Shown: piece by piece, positions 58,201 through 64,000 of the stretch
Layout: each line of letters starts with the position of its first letter
Position numbering within the stretch: the first letter of the stretch is position 1
Source of the DNA: Blastomussa wellsi
Taxonomy: Eukaryota; Cnidaria; Anthozoa; Scleractinia; Plerogyridae
Length of the DNA stretch: 64,000 nucleotides
Assembly (NCBI GenBank): GCA_947652115.1
Contig: OX393562.1
Location: forward strand, 34,675,329-34,739,328
Reading direction: 5' to 3'
Made by a program: the position numbers and the translations under genes
Notes under the pieces: generated by a model
What the model was told of the DNA's origin: nothing
The model's database searches: none
The model's input: only the letters and a program-made list of their open reading frames with translations

Positions 58201-60739
58201 GCGGCATGGCTCGCGGGCACAGGCACCATACGTACGTACATGCCTGTAGACATACGTTTCACAATATCGCTCAACATGGCGGCCAAGCTCCAGAAATGGG
58301 TTGACCTTGGCATAAGGTTAGCATAAGCATACATCATCTATATTATGGTCAATTGACAGCTGTCAACATCGAGGTCATGTGTTTTTTGGAAGTTGACGGC
58401 TGACCTGGTAATGGGGTTCAATTGTATTGCAGGCTCAGATCTGAATTGTTTCTGTGGATTTTGTAGCTTTTCATAGCAATCCTCAGCAGAATTTCTGTGA
58501 TTGGAGTTGACAATAAATTCTGATTTTTTCATCAACAAAATCTTTCTTAAACGAGGTGCAATATTCTAGTATTTCCATGGATCATTTTCTTAAATTATTA
58601 AGAACCAGTTCCACATTTAAATCTATATTTTTCATGCAATAAACCTGGATTAATCCCATTCATCCATGAGCTGGATCACACACTGGAGCCTTTAATTTGA
58701 CCACGCTAACATAATAGCATTTATTGTACAGTTTGTTATCAGTACTATACTATCACATGATTTATTTTAGCAGTACTCACTCATCAGACTTTGTACAGTT
58801 TGTTACCAGTACTATACTATCATATGATATATTTTAACAGTACTCACTCATCAGACTTTGTACTGTCTTTTAAATCAGGAATCCTTTTCAGAAATACTTT
58901 AATGAGGCTGACAAAATTGCTTGTTTTCAAATTATTTCCAACTGAAAATCAATACGTTAAAGAAATGCAATTATTTATAGTATAAGTCTTTATCAACTGC
59001 TGCAGAGGTTTTATTTGAAAAGAATGCTCTGAATTAAAGTAAAATTAATGAACTTTTCATGAATATCTACCTAGCCTTTGACAGATTGCATCTGTTGCCT
59101 CTTCCAGAAGTCTTGCATCAGCACTGAATAACAAAATTCAATTTAGCAACCAAGGTTCAAAGGGAACAATTTGCTTGGAGGCAAGCTCTCAACCCAATCA
59201 AAATGGATGTAGAATGTAAAAGAATATAGTCATGTACTGTATATATAATAAATAGTTATTGATCAGGGGAACAGGGTTGGCGCAGTGGTAAGAGCGCTCG
59301 CCTTCCACCAATGTGGCCCAGGTTCGATTCCCGGCCCCGGCGTCATAACTGGGCTGAGTTTGTTGGTTCTCTACTCTGCTCCGAGAGGTTTTTCCCCGGG
59401 TCCTCCGGTTTCCCCCCTCCACAAAACCAACATTTACAATTGATTTGATTTGATTTGTAATTAATACAATTTGATTTGATTTCATTTGTGCTTTACAGTG
59501 TCCCCAATTAGTAAGTCAGTGCTAGATACAGTTGACACTCAAATAAAGTTTATTATTATTATTATTATTGCTGTATGTATGATATTCAATATCATTTTAA
59601 TAATAATCATAATACTGGTTGGTGCAATTTACTCCAGATCTGATGGTCGGGGTTCGAGCCCTGGCTGGGCACTGCATTGTGTTCTTGGGCAAGACACTTT
59701 ACTCTCAGAGTGCCTCTCTCCACCCAGGTGTATAAATGGGTACCAGCGAATTTACTGCTGGGGGTACCAGACTAGTATCCCATCCGGGGGCAGTAGAAAT
59801 ACTCCCTGTCACTGTTGCACAAGCTTAACATTATCAGGACACATGATGGTACATGTACATGTCCCTACAACATGTCCCAGGGAGGTCAACGCTACATTTT
59901 CATGTGTGTGTATGTCGTGGTTTAAATTTATCCTTGGTTTAAAATTTTTTAAACCAGTTTGATGTTGATTTCCCTTTGTTTCAGATTATCCTAATCAACA
60001 TGAGACAATGAGAAATCAAAATCAAACTGGTTTAAAAAATTTTAAACCAAAGATAAAATTAAACTACAACATGTACGAATTGTGATTATGCCTCTGAAAC
60101 ATGTCCCCGCTACACGACACAACCCTGCTACATGTACATCTCCCTACATGTGAACAACATTTGATTTGTTGCTACTACATGTCCCTGCAACACCATCTCG
60201 TGACTGCAAATACGTGTATGACGTACACTGCCTCGTAAAAATCAAACTAAACAGACGTCATCAGTGAAAGTACTGGATGTTTGATTTGTTTTTCCTTTAC
60301 AGACACTTTTCTTCGAAACAAAAACTTCACAAAAGCTTAGTGACATTCTATGTTGTCCCTTAAAACATATAAGCTTAAAGGCTTACTTTAATTAACTACA
60401 GCTGTTTACCATGCAACGTTCATATTCTGGGTCAAATCACATATCTCTGGCATAGAGCTGACGTTTTGGGAGCAATTTTCCTCAAAGCAAAACACGATTA
60501 AAAGGAACTGTTCATATTTGATGTTTCATCTGGCGGCAAAAACATCAATTTAAACTTACAGGCAAGTGATTAATACGCAAATTCTTTAATTACGTTTACC
60601 TGTTGTATGGCGCTTGAAATGAAAATGCCAGGATTTCTTCCCAGAATTCTTCCTCTTCTCCAATCGCTGTGTCCCCAGTAAACTTCTGAAGCACAGCGTT
60701 ATGTTGAAGGTCGCTTATAGATGAGGGTTTAGCCCCCAT
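36906..60739 (-). CDS. DYM: Dymeclin, complete, 17 coding exons, 676 residues
   Basis: Dymeclin is a Golgi-associated peripheral protein needed for normal Golgi organisation; human loss causes Dyggve-Melchior-Clausen dysplasia. Exons on the minus strand: 60739..60600, 59123..59071, 58941..58848, 57265..57084, 56650..56587, 53556..53431, 52716..52613, 52083..51907, 50523..50436, 50347..50245, 49449..49324, 48958..48845, 47418..47324, 41062..40957, 40049..39867, 38600..38484 and 37064..36906. They total 2031 nt and stay in frame throughout; human dymeclin is 669 residues. The start MGAKPSS keeps the N-myristoylation signal (Gly2, Ser6). Landmarks: [111 protein letters not shown] and [18 protein letters not shown]. 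The stop is TAG at 36908..36906. The exon 9 donor (GTTGGT) is weak. Orthology is certain. Confidence 0.97.
37133..37213. repeat. (TAA)n microsatellite in DYM intron 16
   Basis: About 27 perfect AAT/TAA units, 70 bp upstream of the last DYM exon on the gene strand. Poly-tyrosine in one frame is an artefact. Confidence 0.97.
37655..38100. mobile_element. AATCCG-rich TIR element, copy 2
   Basis: Lies in DYM intron 16. The left end GGGGTGAGCGAATCCGCCAA and right end CGCGAACCTACTCACCCC form imperfect TIRs. The right half is collinear with 31262..31519. Multiple AATCCG/CGGATT submotifs. No coding capacity. Confidence 0.7.
40528..40800. mobile_element. 273-bp MITE with perfect 25-bp TIRs and TTA TSD
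   Basis: Left TIR 40528..40552 (TGCACCTATCAATGTTAAGC...) and right TIR 40776..40800 are exact reverse complements. TTA flanks both sides (40525..40527 and 40801..40803). The interior is G/C-run rich. It lies in DYM intron 14. Perfect TIRs suggest recent insertion. Confidence 0.85.
41139..47346 (-). repeat. 61-bp exon/5' splice-site minisatellite, ~102 copies
   Basis: A 6.2-kb array that fills all but about 76 bp of DYM intron 13 and overlaps the end of exon 13. Counting from the first GAGCGAG (41160) to the last GAGTGGG (47313), and allowing four 2-bp deletions, gives 101 periods of 61 bp, that is 102 copies. On the gene strand a unit is 23 nt of exon 13 end, the donor GTAACTC, then CATTTTTATCCAAATATC and GGCCGC. 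Variation is limited to a few positions: gcgag/gtgag, catAgcgg/catGgcgg, ctgActatt/ctgGctatt, and rare 2-bp losses in gatatttgg. Confidence 0.97.
47324..47418 (-). CDS. DYM: DYM exon 13, parent of the 61-bp minisatellite
   Basis: The exon encodes [16 protein letters not shown], then [15 protein letters not shown], and ends in phase 2. Its last bases AG join T of exon 14 to give Ser, so the spliced product reads [13 protein letters not shown], as in human dymeclin (RIISLFSLLSKKH). The final 23 nt, encoding YVTQRIV(S), reappear in each unit of the downstream array, as does the donor CAG|GTAAC. Confidence 0.95.
47419..48844 (-). other. DYM intron 12; short tandem CACGCAATCTTCCTCTC units
   Basis: No gene inside. 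Around 48558..48660 a unit containing CACGCAATCTTCCTCTC..TTCCTTTGG occurs about three times, and its end inverts as GAGGAAGATTGC. Otherwise featureless. Confidence 0.55.
49717..50163. mobile_element. Palindromic MITE in DYM intron 10
   Basis: Arms of about 205 bp, roughly 49717..49923 and 49956..50163, are inverted copies. The ends are AAAGTGCACCTAACCCCAAA and TTTGGGGTTAGGTGCACTTT. Inner arms share GGGTTGACAT/ATGACGTCAACCC. Arms are diverged by perhaps 15 percent. No coding capacity. Confidence 0.85.
54213..55308. mobile_element. 1.1-kb TIR element with a captured SAP-domain exon
   Basis: The ends are GGGACTGTGCAATAATTACC and its complement GGTAATTATTGCACAGTCCC, extended by CTGGAGGGG to about 29 bp. 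The right end is followed by TTAA, and a related copy at 13753 is preceded by TTAA; the left flank here reads GTTA. A TTAA target would fit piggyBac-type integration. The subterminal regions are poly-G rich. It sits in DYM intron 5 and carries one large ORF. Confidence 0.8.
54360..55115 (+). CDS. SAP-domain protein, element-borne terminal exon
   Basis: About 251 codons open from a TTTGCAG acceptor-like site (ending 54359) to a TAG at 55113..55115. There is no ATG near the start, so this looks like the 3' exon of a spliced gene. The sequence begins with Lys-rich helices, then has a Cys-containing [12 protein letters not shown]. Next come [20 protein letters not shown] and [21 protein letters not shown] clear SAP motif follows ([20 protein letters not shown] then KADLIHRVL), which would bind DNA. 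An acidic serine tail ends in [10 protein letters not shown]. The frame is intact and low in stops, so it may be young or selected. No transposase motif. Its function in the element is unknown. Confidence 0.65.
   Translation: MKRSLPGNALFEKLKKLKEDHVRQGQYFLEYLKFSCTPTCDGCLNEGWTRGLPVKRSPVPTLDAASPEKYFPSTTTTSTGVEIDKFLPSVQIKKLFNEGKLPTSEERSLQDVCSQYNVDEMACKSYVQHLEFLDAKAKKRIKERNTLPQISWTSEADVKALTNKQLKMYLKQKGLKISGSKADLIHRVLTHARGNICARDAVEDEESPNSCEDDTNSESSDSDDSSNDSPTYIEESFEVMFVPDEDIQQVN
55581..55716. repeat. Long hairpin with 63-bp arms
   Basis: Arms around 55581..55645 and 55650..55716 share TGGAGGGGGTTCAGAGCCAC and its complement, with only a few loop bases (TTTTCGAAAA centre). It could form a very stable RNA hairpin if transcribed in the DYM pre-mRNA (intron 5). 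Confidence 0.85.
55952..56402. mobile_element. Possible TIR element, TTTAACA.GTTAAC ends
   Basis: The left TTTAACAAAGTTAACTGCT and right-end complement TTTAACAGTTAACCCGCTG are similar inverted ends about 450 bp apart. The interior is T-rich then GC-rich, and the frames across it are not genes. The TIRs are imperfect. Confidence 0.4.
56713..56808 (-). repeat. tRNA-derived SINE or tRNA pseudogene
   Basis: The minus strand reads GTAGCTCAGTTGGTTAGAGC (perfect A box and D arm), then GGGTTGCAATCC (B box) 33 nt later. The acceptor and T stems do not close, and an unrelated tail follows. It lies in DYM intron 4, so it is a retroposed copy. Confidence 0.65.
57624..57752. repeat. Degenerate CTCA/CTGA tetramer repeat
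   Basis: Runs of ACTCACTGACTCGCTCACTG-type 4- and 8-bp units without a fixed register, in DYM intron 3. Confidence 0.85.
57800..58120. mobile_element. TIR element with 34-bp duplicated left end
   Basis: CATTAGCCATTTTCTAAAC at left pairs with GTTTAGAAAATGGCTAATAC at right. A second pair, AAAGGTCATCCAAAATAATG and CATTATTTTGGATGATCTTT, lies inside. The left end occurs twice in tandem, starting GAGCAGAGACCCATTAGCCA. Confidence 0.75.
58724..58860 (-). repeat. 67-bp tandem duplication of DYM exon 3 end and donor
   Basis: Copies starting at 58724 and 58791 share TTGTACAGTTTGTTA.CAGTA through TACTCACTCATCAGACT, offset exactly 67 bp. On the gene strand each carries the last ~16 nt of exon 3 (GTACAAAGTCTGATGA) followed by the donor GTGAGTACTG. 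The real donor is at 58847; the duplicate decoy is at 58780. Confidence 0.9.
59268..59570 (+). mobile_element. tRNA-derived SINE
   Basis: A perfect pol III promoter: A box TGGCGCAGTGGTAAGAGCGC and B box GGTTCGATTCC, then a unique body (CTCCGAGAGGTTTTTCCCCG). The tail AAATAAAGTTTATTATTATT carries a TTA microsatellite. Its length of about 300 bp is typical. It is inserted in DYM intron 1. The tail matches, in reverse, the AATAAT..AACTTTATTT junction at 10066. Confidence 0.85.
59612..59830 (+). mobile_element. Second SINE fragment with broadly conserved core
   Basis: The B box GGGGTTCGAGCCC is followed by GTTCTTGGGCAAGACACTTT and CCACCCAGGTGTATAAATGG, a core recurring in SINEs of many marine invertebrates. 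The A box is weak. No clean tail. The family name is not certain. Confidence 0.65.
59914..60070. mobile_element. Small palindromic element with ~50-bp arms
   Basis: Arms 59914..59964 and 60019..60070 pair through CTTGGTTTAAAATTTTTTAA and CTGGTTTAAAAAATTTTAAA with few mismatches. The interior is 54 bp. In DYM intron 1. Confidence 0.85.
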
Positions 60740-60896
60740 TTCAAGCCTAACTTCACCTAAAGCAAAGTTGTATAAAAACCTGCATCATGCTACATATTTT
60801 ATAGTTGAGCTTCTTTTTGCAAGTGCCACGAATTCTTTAAAAGTAATCCGCTGACAAGATACTCGCCTGAGCCTGCTCGGTGGATAAAATCTATCT
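60740..60896. promoter_or_regulatory. Shared divergent promoter region, DYM and downstream gene
   Basis: The start codons of DYM (60739, minus) and the next gene (60897, plus) are separated by only 157 bp, so 5' UTRs and promoters must overlap or be very short. A TATAAAAACC stretch at 60770 could serve the plus strand. No other standard box is evident. Confidence 0.55.
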
Positions 60897-63809
60897 ATGG
60901 CAGGGGCTGGTGGAAAATCTGCAAATAGCAAGGTTTACTTGGCCTTTTTGAATGAAGTAAGGTGCAAAACCTGATGGGAAACAAGCAAGCTGCTCAACAA
61001 GAACCAGTCAAACGGTCGCCACATATCGAAAGCTTCTCAAGATTGTATGAGGTAGCGTTGGCGTGTTGATATTTGTTTGACATAATTTCAGATAATTTTC
61101 ATGCATGGTAGATAGACTCAACAAATACACACTGGTATTGTGTTACGGTTTTCCTCCAGTTTCTGTCTGAACAAGTTTTTTGTTCTCTTCGAAATATATT
61201 ACCTTTCATATGACAACTAGAAATAAGGGGCTCAAAGGAAATTCGAGGAATTCGTTGAGTTACTTTTTCCTTTTTGGGGCTCATCCTCGGTGTAAAAACC
61301 TATGAAACTCACCAGTGACGTACAAACAAAGAATCAACAAGACAACAAACAACCTCGAAACAATGTACAACGGAAAAACAATAGCTCAAAAACAAAGAAA
61401 AAAGTCACAGGTTCGAAAATTGTTACCAGCCCTTTTTTGGGGAGGGGGTGGTGTTGTTGCACACGAGTTGCACGTGTCATATTGTTTTCTGTCAGTTGAG
61501 TTAACTGTTTTGTTTTGCTCTAGCCTGGACTCTATTGCATTATTTTGTTAAAATCTGTAAATTAAAGATATTAAATAATAATTATGCACCTTTCATTTGA
61601 AACACCCCCCACCCCCTCCCCACTGGCATGACCTTTTATGTAAATGAAAGTAGGAGGCCTGTGCATGAGAAGCCATAAGATTGGGTAACACGTTGTAACA
61701 TGGTTGATTTGATTGGACTCCTTTCATTAGATTTTAGCCAATCAAATCATGTGTCCCCAGAGACACTTGTTCCTCATGCTCAGGCCCAGCCAGCTAAGAG
61801 GGACAAGTGGCTTTGTGGACGAATGAGTAAATGTGTCTGGCTGTCAAAAGTACAGTCAAGGTGTGATTGGTCAAAGTTGCAACGCAATAATAAAAACTGC
61901 TGACAATGGTGTGGCTGCCTGCCCCACTTATTGCCTGGTCCAGGTTGTGAAGACTATGATTTCTATCTAGAACTTCCCCCAACTAACAGGCAACCACATG
62001 GAGTGAAGGTGAAGTGAAAGTCCCTGCAGTCTCCTGGTCATACCTAGTTTGACTGGTGCAAATTATAAACAAAGTATGCAATAGATTAAATTTAATTATC
62101 CCTTTTGGATTTATATTTTTATTTAGGAGCTTGCTGAAGTTGTAGATGGAATATCCACCATCAAGAAGGAAGTGTTTCAGGTAAAAGTACAATTCCCTGC
62201 TTCATGAAATAATTTGCAGCTTTTTAAAATTCTAATTTAAAATAATACAAATATTTATTATACTGGAAAAATCACTGCTATGAGCATTATTTGTAACTTG
62301 GGGGTGCAACCTTACTAGCGATGCAGGAATCAGAACCCTCAATTTTTTGTCAGCACCGTTTGAAGAATAAAATCCGTACAGCCAATTTTTTTTCACCACC
62401 TCTGAAAGAAGTGTTCGAAGGGTACAAGGTTTGTCAGCTTCTTCGAAGAAAAATCCTAACCCTCTATCCTTAGGGGAGTGCAGCTAAAGGAAGGGCTGCC
62501 AATGAATAAATTATTTGAACAATGTGCCATAACATCACAGAAAACTTTCTATTAATCCTGTTTGACTGTAATCCATCTGTTGTATGTGTTTCAGAACTAC
62601 TTCAGATCTGAAGTAGATGACTTTGATGAATTACTCTTCTCGTATATTACATCAGCTGGAGGAGGCAATAGGATTGCTGAGGAATTAACATGGGATGAGT
62701 TTGCAGATGGATTTGAAACATTGCTTGGCAAAGGTACTTTCAAAGAGTTTAAAATAGTAATAATAATAATAGCGCCAAATTAAACTTTGATAGCAGATGT
62801 TTCGGGCCTAACCCTTCATCAGTGCTGACTTTAGTTTGAAATGGAGCATGTCAAAGTTACTTTTATGCTATAGCCGAGGCGGCCACATGACCACTTAATA
62901 GTATTATGTTATCTCAAATATCTAAATCAATGAAGGTCCCTGTTTTAAGGTTGCATATCCCCTTGACGGTTGGCCTTCTTTCAGTTTTATTATAAAGGCT
63001 CCCATATTTCAGTTTTTAATTTTGAAATTCAGCATGTTGCATTACAGAATTAGAATTTGCAATACAAGAACATTTTTTTTTAATAATCTTCATTATTATA
63101 TGGCAACGAAAATCTGAGCATTCTGATCGGCTCTTTGTTGGTCGAAAGCAAATTCAACAACAACAACAACAACAAACAGTCATGTGTTATATAATATAAT
63201 TATAATTATTATTTTCACATTCACAGGAGGAACCACTGCAGGAAAGTTAGAGTTATATTTTTCAATGTTCAGTGATGGTGAATCATCCATGTCATTTACA
63301 GGTACCACTTAACACTGCCAACTGACTGTGTAAGTTCCATGATCATGTTTTTAATTGTTTGAAAATTTCACTCTTGAAAAAAGAGCCATGACATCAAAAC
63401 AAGAACACTTTTTGTAGGATTTAAATTGTCTTATATAATTATTAGAACTTGTTGTTTTGTTCTAGACCCTCCCATAGTGGAACAAAAATTATACCAATTG
63501 AATTGATATACATTGATATACATTTGATACTTTGAATTGATATACATATTGACTTTTTGGATGTTTACGTAAGGATTAACAACACATGCTCAGTCACTCA
63601 CTCCAGGTAGATTCAATCAACCAAAGTACACTTCAAAGTGTTTTATTTTGTTTCTTAATTCTGAAAAGTATGTGTGTTTTACGAATGCTCTAGATTTGGT
63701 GGAGATGTTCCACATCTCACGATCTTTAGCTGTGGCTATCACTGACAGTCCCGCACAGGGTCCAAAGCCTGAAACAGAGACAATAGCTGATGTATGGGCA
63801 AGGTCTATT
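60897..63809 (+). CDS. Unrecognised gene with EF-hand-like region (possible TLDc family), 5' part
   Basis: Five exons link in frame: 60897..60956, 62127..62180, 62595..62733, 63227..63301 and 63694..63809. Phases 0, 0, 1, 1 and 0 match and all junctions are GT-AG. The protein starts MAGAGGKSANSKVYLAFLNE and gives 148 residues in the window, with more to the right. Helical segments (FDELLFSYITSAGGGNRIAE and LTWDEFADGFETLLGKG) are followed by KLELYFSMFSDGESSMSFTD. This last looks like a degenerate EF-hand with a short loop. Layout and wording faintly recall the region before the TLDc domain in MEAK7/TLDC1-type proteins, but this is a weak impression. The gene itself is well supported; its identity is not. 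Confidence 0.75.
62781..62838 (-). ncRNA. Hammerhead-ribozyme-like core (probably decayed)
   Basis: The minus strand reads AGCA, CTGATGA, then GGG-TTAGG-CCC (stem II), then GAAAC, ATC, TGCT. AGCA pairs with TGCT as stem I, and AAACT/AGTTT extends it past an internal loop. CUGAUGA...GAAA with a short stem II is the hammerhead core, and a tiny stem III with a NUH site (AUC) is the minimal form known from Penelope-like elements. A C-A mismatch in stem III suggests decay. A TAA run is adjacent, as at retroelement ends. It lies in intron 3 of the 60.9-kb gene. Confidence 0.5.
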
Positions 63810-64000
63810 GTGAGTCAAAATTAAATTCATGTAGTATCTTGCACAATCTTTTTGTGATCTACAATTTATCTTTATAAACCATGACTATGAAATGTCCCCC
63901 ATGTGATTTCATTTTTGAAAATTTCAGAAATGAGTAATTGGCTTTGATTAAACATTCATGCCAAATAAAATAAAAATCTTTGAGACAGATTTTTAGCAAA

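Noticed and set aside
58338..58538. Minus-strand frame considered as a DYM exon
   Set aside because: It does not match dymeclin, and the real exon 3 (58848..58941) and exon 4 join in phase without it.

Overview
This is nuclear DNA of an early-branching animal, most likely an anthozoan cnidarian and probably a stony coral. The reasons are AT-rich introns with GT-AG splice sites, conserved metazoan signalling genes interrupted by many introns, and a dense load of small inverted-repeat elements, tRNA-derived SINEs, Crypton-type and other tyrosine recombinases, pogo and BEL/Pao fossils. Genus and species cannot be told from the sequence alone.

Four real genes were reconstructed exon by exon; every junction keeps reading frame. 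(1) Minus strand, <1..12445: an R-Smad of the SMAD2/3 class. Five coding exons lie in the window; the 3' end is beyond base 1. (2) Plus strand, 23436..25072: an inhibitory Smad (SMAD6/7 class), four exons, 377 residues, complete. (3) Minus strand, 36906..60739: dymeclin (DYM), 17 coding exons, 676 residues, complete. (4) Plus strand, 60897..>63809: the first five exons of a gene with a degenerate EF-hand-like region, possibly TLDc-related. It is head-to-head with DYM, with start codons 157 bp apart.

Layout. 1-12.4 kb is SMAD2/3 with inverted-repeat elements in its introns. 12.5-23 kb is an intergenic graveyard: a broken SAP-family copy, two tyrosine-recombinase fossils, a foldback element, BEL/Pao integrase debris, a second foldback and an ATT microsatellite. 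23.1-25.1 kb is the inhibitory Smad and its promoter. 25.1-36.9 kb is intergenic, quiet apart from several repeats between 28.9 and 32.3 kb. 36.9-60.7 kb is DYM, and 60.9 kb onward is the divergent gene.

How the genes relate. The R-Smad transmits TGF-beta/activin signals and the inhibitory Smad damps them. The inhibitory Smad carries two perfect GTCTAGAC palindromes, the classic Smad-binding element, just upstream of its start codon, which suggests a feedback loop between neighbours. SMAD2, SMAD7 and DYM also lie on human 18q21, and SMAD3 and SMAD6 are neighbours on human 15q22, so the arrangement looks ancient.

The most striking structure is in DYM. Intron 13 is almost entirely a 61-bp minisatellite with about 102 copies. 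The unit is the last 23 nt of exon 13, its 5' splice site and 38 nt of intron. The gene therefore carries about 101 decoy splice donors behind one real donor, and the decoys match the U1 consensus slightly better. DYM exon 3 shows the same event at small scale, as a 67-bp duplication spanning an exon end and its donor.
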